Below, piece after piece: positions 23,624 to 32,469 of a stretch of DNA of 64,000 nt. The stretch comes from Rhizobiaceae bacterium (GTDB taxonomy: Bacteria; Pseudomonadota; Alphaproteobacteria; Rhizobiales; Rhizobiaceae): assembly GCA_028281105.1 (NCBI GenBank), contig JANQKQ010000042.1:124001-188000 (forward strand), written 5' to 3'. The stretch's first letter is position 1; the number at the start of each line of letters is the position of its first letter. The position numbers and the translations under genes were made by a program. Below the pieces are notes generated by a model, which searched no databases, had not been told where the DNA came from, and saw nothing but the letters and a program-made list of their open reading frames with translations.

Positions 23624-24484
23624 CCTCGTTCGTCCGTAGAAATCGCCCCCGGTCTCGCACAAAAAAGTACAGTATCGCACATGTAGTGAATTGAACAATC
23701 ATCGTACGGAAACCGGATTTGCCAGGCGGAAAATCAACTGTGTCGGCGTTTTGTGGTTTGAAGGTCAGTGTCCATGGTAGGGTTTTGCCACGGTGCCGAT
23801 TGTCGCCGTATTGCACTCGGTATGCTTTTATGGTCTGCTGAAATTAGAGTGTGCCAGACCAGTTGCAGTTAAAAATGTAAGGCGGTCATGTGGTGCATCC
23901 AGGAACCGCGTTAATCGTGAAGGAACATTGAACAACATAGAATAAGGAACCGAACCACCGGTACGGTAGAAATTGAGGGTAACAGTGGGAGTAACGATCA
24001 CTTAAGTAATTTCAATTCATTTTTTATTTCAAATACTTATGTATTGAGTTAGATTCCGCCCCTGACACATTGCTGAACATCGGGGCACTTCATCCCGAGC
24101 GCCTCATTTCATGTCCGCACAAATCCGTTCGATACCAGAAGCCGACATTCAGAACGCGCCGAAGCAGGATATCACTTTGCGCCGCAGGAAGTCGGCTCTG
24201 AGCCCAGACTCGCCGTTTGTCGTTGTCCGCAAATGTCCGCTTTTTGTGATCCAGTTTGAACGGCTACAAGTCAACCGCGGAAACTGGGTTGCATAAAACG
24301 GACGCGGTAGCACATAACCTCGCCGGGGCAGCAAATTCGGGCTCAAGCGCTGGCGCATAGCAGATCAACAAAGGACATCCGGGTGTTGCCGATTCGGACG
24401 GCCAAGTCAGCTACATGGCAGTCTTCATACTCGGCCTGACACCCGGATGAAGCCATACCTAATCCGGCCGATTTGCCACCAGAT
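23624..24484. other. Gene-free junction region
   Basis: No convincing gene is visible on either strand; the short frames here lack protein-like composition and ribosome-binding sites. It separates the defence island from the TRAP operon and contains the att-like site at 23951-24066. Confidence 0.6.
23951..24066. other. Candidate attachment-site remnant A
   Basis: In order it holds CGAACCACCG (23951), GGGTAAC (23977), GAGTAAC (23989), an AT-rich spacer and ATTCCGCCCCTGAC (24053-24066). The last piece resembles the T-loop and 3' stem of a tRNA. The same series with nearly the same spacing occurs at 32132-32244. Repeats of the GGGTAAC kind plus a tRNA-3'-like core fit an integrase attachment site. 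This is inference; no integrase gene is in the window. Confidence 0.45.
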
Positions 24485-25510
24485 TCACCCTTTGGATTCA
24501 GGCGGAATCAGCTCTTCGGGCACGTCTAGGCCGATCTCCTTAAAGTACTTGTAAGTGCCGGCATGTAGGGGCAGGTTCATGTCTTGCATGACCGTGTCGC
24601 GGTTGACCTGTTTCAGCCAGGTTGCAACAGCGTGCAGATCGTCGAGATTTTCGATCACCGCCTTGGTGATTTCGTAGACCACGTCTTCGGAAACACCCAC
24701 ATGGGTGGTGATGGCACCGGCCATTCCGATGGTGTTGACGGGCCCTTCGTCGACGACCTTGCCGTCATAGCCGGCTACGTCGAGCGTTTGCGCCAGGAAT
24801 CCCGGCAGCGAAACCAGGCCGGCGGCGGGTCCTTCCTCGTAGGCCGATTTCGGCATCGACAGGAAACGCACATTGCCGCCGAGCGCGAACTGTTCGACGA
24901 GCGGGGTCGGCACGGTGCCCGATCCAAGATACGCATCCGCGTTGCCGTCTTGAAACGCCTGGGTGCCGCCGGCCCAATCCAGGTTCATCGCTTCGAAGTC
25001 CTCACCGGCTTTCAAGCCCGAGGATCCGGCGATCATCGCGTTCGCGATGTTGTAACCGCCGCTGCCCGGAGGTCCCATGAAGACTCTCTTGCCCTTCAGG
25101 TCATCAAAGGCCTCGATGCCGGAATCGGCGCGCACGACCACATAGAGCGTGCCCAACGGGAAGGAGAGGATGTTGCGAAGCTTGCCGGCCATTTCCGGCG
25201 CATCTTCGATCGTTTTGTACATCGCCGCATTGTTCTTCATCCAGTGGACGGCGAAGGGTGTGGACAGCATCATGTCGAGCCGGCCGCGCGCGCCCTGCAG
25301 CATCGCCTTGGTCTGGGTTTCGCCGGCCGAAAGTTGGATTTTGATGTCCGTGTTGTCCTGGACGATTTTGATGAGGCCGGTGGCGATCGTGTAGTTGGGC
25401 GATCCCGCCTGCATGCTGGACATCTTCAGGAACGTGTCGGTGAGCCCGACACTCGCGGAGGCAGCCAGCAGACCCAATGAAAGGGCAATGGCTTTGACTA
25501 GCGACTTCAT
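24485..25510 (-). CDS. TAXI-family TRAP transporter substrate-binding protein
   Basis: Start 25510 has AGGGAG upstream and begins the signal peptide (MKSLVKAIALSLGLLAASASVGL). The 341-residue protein shows TAXI features: SSMQAGSPNYTIATGLIKIV, RVFMGPPGSGGYNIANAMI and FGLGG-like segments (QFALGGNVRF). TAXI proteins deliver small carboxylates or related solutes to a fused DctQM-like permease, which is the next gene. Substrate is unknown. Confidence 0.88.
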   Translation of the reverse strand: MKSLVKAIALSLGLLAASASVGLTDTFLKMSSMQAGSPNYTIATGLIKIVQDNTDIKIQLSAGETQTKAMLQGARGRLDMMLSTPFAVHWMKNNAAMYKTIEDAPEMAGKLRNILSFPLGTLYVVVRADSGIEAFDDLKGKRVFMGPPGSGGYNIANAMIAGSSGLKAGEDFEAMNLDWAGGTQAFQDGNADAYLGSGTVPTPLVEQFALGGNVRFLSMPKSAYEEGPAAGLVSLPGFLAQTLDVAGYDGKVVDEGPVNTIGMAGAITTHVGVSEDVVYEITKAVIENLDDLHAVATWLKQVNRDTVMQDMNLPLHAGTYKYFKEIGLDVPEELIPPESKG

Positions 25511-25532
25511 TTTCTCACTCCCTGGTTGTGCC

Positions 25533-27518
25533 CTAAGCGGGCGAGTTGGATGACAATTCGGTGTCACCGTTCTTTCCTGATGTGAACACGGCGGCGGCGA
25601 TCAGCACCGCCGCGACGGCGATGGCCGCCAATTGAACCGTCGCTATTGAAAGCAGCAGGCCGACCCCGCAGGCGGCTCGCAGCACGCGCATGGGCGGCGA
25701 TAAGGGCCCGCGTTCGAACCCGGTCAGTGCCGTCGAAAGCAGCCAGACCGCACCCGCCAGCCGCAGACAGCTATAGGCCACCGCACCCCACGAGAAATCT
25801 CCGTGCAGCAGGATCCAGGGCTCATAAACGATCACGAAGGGCACGATGAAACCGACGACGGCGAGCTTCATCGCCGCCAGACCCGTGGTGATGGGATTGG
25901 CGCCGGCGATGGGCGCGGCGGCAAAGACCGCTAGCGCAACGGGTGGGGTGATGGCCGACAGAACGCCGAAGTAGAAAACAAAGAAATGGATCGCCAGCAG
26001 CGGAACGCCGAGTTGGGAAAAAGTCGGCCCCATCACCAGGACGATGATCAGATAGGCGGGCAGGGTCGGCATGCCCATTCCCAGGATGAGACAGGCCACG
26101 GCCGCCATGACCAAGGCCGGAAACAGCCCGCTGCCGGCCAGGTCCGAAAGCAGGATCGCGATTTGCAGGCCGACGCCGGAAAGGCTGATGGCGCCGAAGA
26201 TGACGCCGATGACGGCAACGCCGATCATCAGCTCGGCGCCAAGCACGGCGCCCTTGATCAGGCCTTCGACCATGCGCAGCGGATTTTGCCGGTTTTGCGG
26301 GTTGATGAAGCAGAACGCCAGGGCAATCACGGTGCCGCAAAGGCCGGCGAAGGTCGGGGTGTATCCCCAGATCAGCGCCGCCACGATGGCGACGACCGGC
26401 GCCACGAACATCATCGAATCAATCAGGTCGCGCCGGGTCAGGCGGTCCGCAATGCCATCCGTCATCGTCTCGATGCCCAGCCGGCGTGCCTCCAGGCCGG
26501 CGAAGACGAAAAGCGATGCATAGAAGAACAGGCCCGGGATCAGTGCCGCGGCGGCGATCGTCACGTATGAGTTTCCCGTCAGCTCGGCCATCAGGAAGGC
26601 CGCGGCCCCCATCACCGGCGGCAGGATCTGACCGCCCGTGGAAGCGGCGGCCTCGACGGCGCCGGAAAAGGCTGGCGAGAACCCTCTTGCACGCACCAGC
26701 GGTATGGTGATCGTGCCGGTACCAACCACATTGGCGGTGACGCTGCCCGACATGGTCCCAAATCCCGCGCTGGAAAGGATCGCGGCATAGGCCGGGCCGG
26801 CGCGGGATCTGCGCGACAGGTAAAGGGCAATTCGGATAAGGGCCGCGCCCGCGCCTGAATGTTCCAGCACCGCGCCGAAGATGACGAAGATGAAGATCAC
26901 CTGCAGCACGATACCCGTCGGCATTCCGAAGATGCCCTGGGTCGAGTACCACATCGTCTCGGCGACCTGGTAAAGGTCGAACCCGGAGTGCTGCAGTATT
27001 CCGGGCAGCTGCCTGCCGTAGAACACATAGATCAGGCAAAGGCCGGCAAAGATGGATAACGGCAGGCCGAAAAACCGGACCGACAGCGCGATCAGGGCCA
27101 GGATAGCGAGAAGCGCGCTCAACTGATCCAGATAGGTCCAGTCAATGATGCTGGTTGCCAGGGTGTCGTAATAGTTCAGCAGCCGGACAACACCGACCAC
27201 CACAAAGGCGACCAGGGCAACATCAAAGGCAAGCAGGACCGCTCCGCGCGCCGTTGTCTCGTAGCGCCCATGCACCCGCGTGCTGCAAAAAACGGCTGCG
27301 ATCGCGCAGGCCGCCAACGCCAGGCCACGATGCAAAGTCGGCTCGAACGGGCCGTAAAAGGACGTGTAGAGCGTTTGCAATGCAAGGCCGAGGGCGAGCA
27401 GTTGCGCCACCGCCGCCAGCATGCGAGCGACAGGCGCAATCGGTCCAGCGTTGCCGCCCACTTCGGGCAGGAACAGGCTGGCCAGGGAAGGACCCGATCG
27501 CAAGTGACTGGCGGTCAT
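25533..27518 (-). CDS. TRAP transporter fused permease (4TM/12TM)
   Basis: The 661-residue multi-pass protein combines the small and large TRAP permease subunits, the usual partner of TAXI binding proteins. Large-subunit landmarks include SSAGFGTMSGSVTANVVGTG, ASTGGQILPPVMGAAAFLMAE and LGMGMPTLPAYLI. It overlaps the marR start by ATGA and precedes the binding-protein gene by 22 bases. The operon order is marR, permease, binding protein. Confidence 0.9.
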   Translation of the reverse strand: MTASHLRSGPSLASLFLPEVGGNAGPIAPVARMLAAVAQLLALGLALQTLYTSFYGPFEPTLHRGLALAACAIAAVFCSTRVHGRYETTARGAVLLAFDVALVAFVVVGVVRLLNYYDTLATSIIDWTYLDQLSALLAILALIALSVRFFGLPLSIFAGLCLIYVFYGRQLPGILQHSGFDLYQVAETMWYSTQGIFGMPTGIVLQVIFIFVIFGAVLEHSGAGAALIRIALYLSRRSRAGPAYAAILSSAGFGTMSGSVTANVVGTGTITIPLVRARGFSPAFSGAVEAAASTGGQILPPVMGAAAFLMAELTGNSYVTIAAAALIPGLFFYASLFVFAGLEARRLGIETMTDGIADRLTRRDLIDSMMFVAPVVAIVAALIWGYTPTFAGLCGTVIALAFCFINPQNRQNPLRMVEGLIKGAVLGAELMIGVAVIGVIFGAISLSGVGLQIAILLSDLAGSGLFPALVMAAVACLILGMGMPTLPAYLIIVLVMGPTFSQLGVPLLAIHFFVFYFGVLSAITPPVALAVFAAAPIAGANPITTGLAAMKLAVVGFIVPFVIVYEPWILLHGDFSWGAVAYSCLRLAGAVWLLSTALTGFERGPLSPPMRVLRAACGVGLLLSIATVQLAAIAVAAVLIAAAVFTSGKNGDTELSSNSPA

Positions 27519-28009
27519 CGCGTCCGGTCCTGCTCCAACATCCGCTCGGCCTGGCGCAGAATTCTGTCCACCAGTTCGGTGAGCTGGTCATATTCTTCGG
27601 GCGTTACGCCCGAGAGCATCTCCGCCTGCCGCGCCAACGCCCGGGGCGCAATGGTGTCATAGGCTTCCCGTCCCTTTTCAGTCAGCAGCAGCAGCGAGCT
27701 GCGCCCATCGGTCGGTGAAGCCTCCAGCGTGATCCAGCCGCCCTGTTTCAGCCCGGCTATCGCGCGGCTCATCGAGCCCTTGTCCATGCCCAGCACTTTG
27801 CGAATCTGCCCGGCGGTGATGGAGTCGTAGTGCTTGGCCATCGTGATGATGCGCCACTCGATCGCGCCGAATCCGAACTGCGCGTAGCTTGGGGCCACGA
27901 CCCGCACCATGCGGTTTGCAAGCTGGATGATCTTGTAGTTGAACCAGGTTTCGACCTTGTCCGCCTTGATCGGCGCAGGGCCGGTGCTGGTGGCTTCGAT
28001 CTCGGACAT
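27515..28009 (-). CDS. MarR-family regulator
   Basis: The 164-residue winged-helix protein has the MarR core: ITAGQIRKVLGMDKGSMSRAI recognition region (about 67-87) and wing ASPTDGRSSLLLLTEKG. AGGGAG precedes the ATG. It is divergent from the hydrolase/DUF3604 genes and heads the TRAP operon. A perfect 14-bp palindrome lies in the divergent gap, so it likely controls both directions in response to the transported compound. Confidence 0.9.
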   Translation of the reverse strand: MSEIEATSTGPAPIKADKVETWFNYKIIQLANRMVRVVAPSYAQFGFGAIEWRIITMAKHYDSITAGQIRKVLGMDKGSMSRAIAGLKQGGWITLEASPTDGRSSLLLLTEKGREAYDTIAPRALARQAEMLSGVTPEEYDQLTELVDRILRQAERMLEQDRTR

Positions 28010-28046
28010 CGCTCACTCCCTTGATCGTGGAGCATAGCACAAAGAA

Positions 28047-28060
28047 GTTGGTATACCAAC
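28047..28060. promoter_or_regulatory. Perfect palindrome GTTGGTATACCAAC, candidate MarR operator
   Basis: The 14-bp dyad is perfect and centred between the divergent marR (start 28009) and hydrolase (start 28098) genes. Size and symmetry fit a MarR dimer site. The partner is inferred from position. Confidence 0.6.
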
Positions 28061-28097
28061 CATATTACGGTATCGTTCACCCGGGCAACGAGGAGAC

Positions 28098-28841
28098 ATG
28101 ATGGGCAATATCGTGATGATCCATGGAGCGTGGCATGGCGGCTGGTGCTGGCAACCGGTCGCCGACCGTCTGCGTGCCAGGGGCCATCGAACCTATGCCC
28201 CGTCGTTGACCGGGCTGGGCGACCGGTCGCATCTGCTGAGCGAGGAAGTCGGGCTGGCGACGCATATCGCCGATGTGGTCAACCTGATCCGGTGGGAAGG
28301 GCTGCGCGATGTGGTGCTGGTCGGACACAGCTATGGCGGGCAGGTGATCTCCTGCGCCGCTGCGCAGGCCGCCGACCGCATCGGGGCGCTCGTCTATGTG
28401 GATGCGTTCGTGACGGAACCGGGCAGATCGATTGCACAATACGGCCGCTCACCGAGCGCTGGTGACATCGAGAAGGTCGCCCGCGAGCAAGGCAATTGCT
28501 GGCGAGCTCCTCCTCCGGACGCTTCCATCTGGGTGAGCGATCCCAAGCTGATCGACTGGATTAACGCCCGAACCACCGACCAACCGCTCAAGTCGACGAC
28601 GGAGCCGGCAATGATGGGCGATGCAACGGGCATACCCCAGGTGCCGAGCACCTATGTCCTGGCCGAGCAGCACGACAACCCGGCATTTCCCCGGTTTTTC
28701 GCCCGCTACAGCGGCGCGCCGGGCTGGCGAACCGTCAGCCTCGACACCACACATGACGTGATGCTGACCATGCCGGATGAACTGGCCGAACTGATCGACC
28801 AGGCCGCAAGCGAGGTTGTCACTGAGCTAGAGGACACCTGA
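28098..28841 (+). CDS. Alpha/beta hydrolase
   Basis: The 247-residue enzyme starts with IVMIHGAWHGGWCWQPVADRL (oxyanion-loop HGAW), has the nucleophile elbow GHSYGG (Ser near 78) and a C-terminal catalytic His in DTTHDVMLTMPDELA. This is the esterase family of plant methylesterases and hydroxynitrile lyases. GAGGAG precedes the ATG. Three bases separate it from the DUF3604 gene, so the two probably work on one substrate, perhaps the compound imported by the TRAP system. Confidence 0.88.
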   Translation: MMGNIVMIHGAWHGGWCWQPVADRLRARGHRTYAPSLTGLGDRSHLLSEEVGLATHIADVVNLIRWEGLRDVVLVGHSYGGQVISCAAAQAADRIGALVYVDAFVTEPGRSIAQYGRSPSAGDIEKVAREQGNCWRAPPPDASIWVSDPKLIDWINARTTDQPLKSTTEPAMMGDATGIPQVPSTYVLAEQHDNPAFPRFFARYSGAPGWRTVSLDTTHDVMLTMPDELAELIDQAASEVVTELEDT

Positions 28842-28844
28842 ATA

Positions 28845-31145
28845 ATGGCCTTGGCGACATCGGGCACCCCCGTTCCCAGTCATCTGGTCGGCGCCAACAG
28901 TCCTTCGGTTCGCCCCGGCTTTGACCCGACGATGTATGGTTCGGCCATATTGGAGGCCGTCGATCCGGTCGAGGTGCGCAGCTTCCAGACCTATCGCGTG
29001 GTCTATACGGTCGGCCGTCTGGGGCTTGACGATACCGGCGCGATCCGCGTCGCCTTTCGCATGATCACCGATGCCGGCCAACCGCAAGCGACCGACCCGG
29101 CCGCGCCCAACTATGTCTCGGCCACCTGCACCGGCGACGGCACCATCAACCTGCGCATAGGCCCCGAAGGCGCGCGGCCGTGGAAGCTGACGGTGACCGC
29201 GCAGCTCGATGGTGGCTATCTGAACGAGGGCGACCAGATCGTCCTGACCTTCGGCGACACCTCCCGTGGCTCGCCCGGCATGATGATGCAGACCTTTGTC
29301 GAAGAAGGCTACGAGCTACGGGTGATGAGCGACGTCCAGGCAACGGGAAACTTCCTCCCGCTTGATGAGCAATTCGCCATGGCCGTGATCCCCGGCCCGG
29401 CGGCCAAATGGGTGGCGGTCCTGCCCAGTCTGCGCCGCCCGGATGAACCGTTCCGCCTTGGGCTGAAGGCGGAAGATCAATGGGGCAACCCGACCAGCCA
29501 GGCCGGTGGCAGGTTGCGGTTCGAGGCTACGCTACCCGTCGCGGGTCTGCCGCAGACGCTGGACTACGCACCCGACGACCGGTCGATGATCCTCGACAAT
29601 CTGAGCGTGCGCGAACCGGGCACGTTGCGGATCAAGGTCTTTGTCGATGACGAACTTGCGGCCGAAGCGGGCCCATTGGTCATCCGCGAAGGCGACGTGG
29701 CGGGGTTCTGGGGCGATCTGCACGGGCAGACCGGGGAGACCGTCGGCGTCAATTCGATCCAGTCCTATTTCCATTTCGCCCGCAACCTGGCGTTTCTCGA
29801 TGTCAGCGCCCACCAGGCCAATGACTTTCAGATCAACGCGGATTTCTGGGCGCTGGTCAACGATCAGGCGGAAATCTGGAACGAGCCCGGCACGTTCACG
29901 GTGTTCGCGGGCTACGAATGGTCCGGCAACACCGCGGTCGGCGGCGATCACAACGTGTACTACGCCGGCGCGGGACGGCCGATCTACCGCTGCTCTCATG
30001 CCCTGCTCGAAGACCAAAGCGAGATCGGCAACGACGCGAATACCCTGACCGACCTGTTCGCCGCGTTGAAGGACGAGGACGTGGTGGTCTACGCGCATGT
30101 GGGCGGGCGCTACGCCAATATCGAATACGACCACGACCCGAATATCGAAACGGCGGTCGAAGTGCATTCGGCATGGGGCACTTTCGAATGGGTGCTGACC
30201 GACGGGTTTGCGATGCGCCGGCGCGTAGGTGTGGTCTGCAACAGCGACGGCCACAAGGGCAGGCCTGGCGCCAGCTATCCCGGCGCCTCGGTCTTTGGCG
30301 CCTATGGCGGGCTGACCTGTTTCCTGGCGCACAACAATGACCGCGCCTCGATCATGGAGGCACAGCGCCGCCGCCATCACTACGGCACCACCGGCTGCCA
30401 CATGCACATGGATGTATCGGTCGATCTTGCCAGCGACGCGACGCTGTATGCGCGCAACCCGCAGGGAAGGCCGGATGCCGAAACCGTCACGACCCGCCGC
30501 GCGATCATGGGCGATATCATGCGTGTAACCGACGGCGAGGCCATGATGAACGTCAATGTCCAGGCCCATGCCGGCATTCTCGCCGTTGAGATACGCGACG
30601 GGATACAGGTGCTGGAAACCCTGCGGACCTATGATGAAGACGATCTGGGTGACCGCATCCGCGTGTGCTGGGCCGGGGCCGAATACCGGGGCCGTGGACG
30701 CAACACCCATTGGAAAGGCCGCGCGCGGCTCGACCAGGCCCGCATCGCCAGGTTCGACACGATCAATGCCTACAATCGCGAAGCCATCCTGGAAACACGG
30801 GGAAGCCGCAACATTGTGTGGAGCGCGGTTACCACCGGCAATTTCATGGGCTTCGATCTGCAATTGGATCAAAGCCGCTCGGGAACGATGGAAATCAACA
30901 CCAACCAGGGCGACTTGGGCGTCGATCTTGATGCGGTCGGCCTGCTACCCATGATCATGGATGCGGGCGGGCTGGCGAAACGGCTGACCGTGCAACGCCT
31001 GCCGGATGCGCCTCTGGCCAGGGAAGTCTCGATCAGCCTCAAGGTAAAGGTCTGCGAAACAGGCGACACACCGCTCTGGATCTGTGTGACCACCGAAGAC
31101 GGGTTCCAGGCGTGGTCAAGCCCGATCTACCTGTTCCAGGACTAG
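28845..31145 (+). CDS. DUF3604 metal-dependent hydrolase-like protein
   Basis: The 766-residue protein has a beta-rich N-terminal part (1-280) and the DUF3604 core with the PHP-like metal sites: GDLHGQTG, VSAHQAND, AGYEWSG..GDHNVYY, VYAHVGGRY, VEVHSAWGTFEW and CNSDGHKGRPG. Family members are uncharacterised metalloenzymes with a PHP-like layout. No signal peptide is visible. It is co-transcribed with the upstream esterase. Its reaction is unknown. Confidence 0.85.
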   Translation: MALATSGTPVPSHLVGANSPSVRPGFDPTMYGSAILEAVDPVEVRSFQTYRVVYTVGRLGLDDTGAIRVAFRMITDAGQPQATDPAAPNYVSATCTGDGTINLRIGPEGARPWKLTVTAQLDGGYLNEGDQIVLTFGDTSRGSPGMMMQTFVEEGYELRVMSDVQATGNFLPLDEQFAMAVIPGPAAKWVAVLPSLRRPDEPFRLGLKAEDQWGNPTSQAGGRLRFEATLPVAGLPQTLDYAPDDRSMILDNLSVREPGTLRIKVFVDDELAAEAGPLVIREGDVAGFWGDLHGQTGETVGVNSIQSYFHFARNLAFLDVSAHQANDFQINADFWALVNDQAEIWNEPGTFTVFAGYEWSGNTAVGGDHNVYYAGAGRPIYRCSHALLEDQSEIGNDANTLTDLFAALKDEDVVVYAHVGGRYANIEYDHDPNIETAVEVHSAWGTFEWVLTDGFAMRRRVGVVCNSDGHKGRPGASYPGASVFGAYGGLTCFLAHNNDRASIMEAQRRRHHYGTTGCHMHMDVSVDLASDATLYARNPQGRPDAETVTTRRAIMGDIMRVTDGEAMMNVNVQAHAGILAVEIRDGIQVLETLRTYDEDDLGDRIRVCWAGAEYRGRGRNTHWKGRARLDQARIARFDTINAYNREAILETRGSRNIVWSAVTTGNFMGFDLQLDQSRSGTMEINTNQGDLGVDLDAVGLLPMIMDAGGLAKRLTVQRLPDAPLAREVSISLKVKVCETGDTPLWICVTTEDGFQAWSSPIYLFQD

Positions 31146-31210
31146 CGCCGAAGACCGGTCTTGCATTGCCAATGAAGTTGGATCACTCAGGTGGTGCTGA
31201 TCAATTTGAA

Positions 31211-31969
31211 GATGATCCGGAACGCTACCGCGAGCCGATCATTGCAGCCCCGAACACCGCCGGCACCGGTTCGGAGATCTCGCGCGGTTGCGTCATCTCG
31301 AATGCCCAAACCGCTGAGAAGAAGATCATCTTCCATCCAAAGCTGCTACGCACCGTCACTATCTGTTACCCGCAGCTAACGACGAGCATGCCGCCGGCGA
31401 TCACCGCCGACACTGGCATGGACGCGCTGGCTCACTGCTTGGAGGCGTACTGCTCGCATGCCTATCACCCCATGTCGTGTGCAATCGCGCTGGAAGGCAT
31501 GCGCCTGGTCTAGGAGAACCTGCTCGCCGCCTACCGTGACGGCGCCGATCTGACAGCACGCGCGCAACTGATGGCCACCGCCGTCATGGGAGATGTCGCC
31601 TTCCAAGCGGGCTTGGGAGCGATCCACGCGCTGTCCCATCCGATCAGCGCGATGCACCACACCCACCATGGCACCACAAATGCGGTGGTGATTACGCAGG
31701 TGCTGAACTTCAACCGGCCAGCGATCGAACTGGCGATTGCGGGTGCGGCGGGCTATCTGGCCATTGACGGCGGCTTTGACGGTTTTGTCGCCTGGCTCGA
31801 GCAGCTGGAAGAAGCGCTTTCGATCCCATCAAGCTTGAGCGAACTGGGCGTCAAGGACCCGGATATCGACCGTCTGATTGAGGGCATTCCTCGCGATCCG
31901 TGCACCGCCATCAATCCCGTGGAAATCACCACACAGGACGCCGCCAGACTGCTGCAATCCTGTCTGTGA
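31211..31969 (+). pseudogene. Broken iron-containing alcohol dehydrogenase
   Basis: The frame encodes typical Fe-ADH sequence (IAAPNTAGTGSEIS, PPAITADTGMDALAHCLEAYCS, GAIHALSHPISAMHHTHHGTTNAVV with the metal His residues). It is interrupted by TAG at 31511-31513 and lacks the N-terminal NAD-binding third. The reading continues in the same frame after TAG to 31969. This is decay, not a sequencing frameshift, because the frame is unchanged. It abuts the DUF3604 gene. Confidence 0.88.
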
Positions 31970-32469
31970 AACATAGCGGCCGGGCCGCAGACACGATGAC
32001 AATCTCGACCCCAGGCCATCGTCTTAGGTCAACACTTTCATGCCGCGCCATTAGGCATAGCCATGCACTGACCTATATTGGCCGCTCTTGGCTTTCCGCA
32101 GAGCCACATAAGCCACCACCATTGCGGGAATCGAACCACCGTTTCGCGTTAAAATGCGGGTAACGAGTGAGGGTAACACAACATGATGATAAAATTAGCA
32201 AATGAAATCATATGCTTATATTCAAAATGGATTCCACCCTTGACTATATCTGATCACAACTAGTTCTCTATTATATGGCAAAATTTCTGCACATCACCTG
32301 ACCATTTCTTATAAGTCTAAGCCCTTCTATATCTCCATCGACTTCCGAATTTCCTCAGTGCGGGCAAACTCGTCCCAGTAGATCAGCGTGATCGTCGGGT
32401 CTGCCACACCCGTTGACCGATCGAAGCGCGCTAAATGGTGACATTGACGGTTGGGCCGGCGATTGTCGC
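31970..32469. other. Gene-free region with att-like site and remnant
   Basis: No intact gene. It contains the att-like series at 32132-32244. On the minus strand a short open tail at 32328-32441 reads ARFDRSTGVADPTITL and ends ARTEEIRKSMEI. That tail looks protein-like but I cannot place it; a recombinase C-terminus is only a guess. Confidence 0.5.
32132..32244. other. Candidate attachment-site remnant B
   Basis: The series is CGAACCACCG (32132), GGGTAAC (32158), GGGTAAC (32171), AT-rich spacer, ATTCCACCCTTGAC (32231-32244). The first two elements are 26 bases apart here and in site A; the total span is 99 versus 102 bases to the last element. The shared design suggests both descend from one attachment-site family. 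Confidence 0.45.

Noticed and set aside
24040-24075. tRNA gene
   Set aside because: Only a T-loop/3'-end-like string is present; no D-arm, anticodon arm or acceptor partner can be folded, so it is reported as part of an att-like site only.
24111-24296. 61-residue frame in the junction region
   Set aside because: No ribosome-binding site and no protein-like pattern; treated as non-coding.
29532-30872. Open frame of 446 codons on the minus strand
   Set aside because: It is antisense to the DUF3604 gene, with no motif and no ribosome-binding site.
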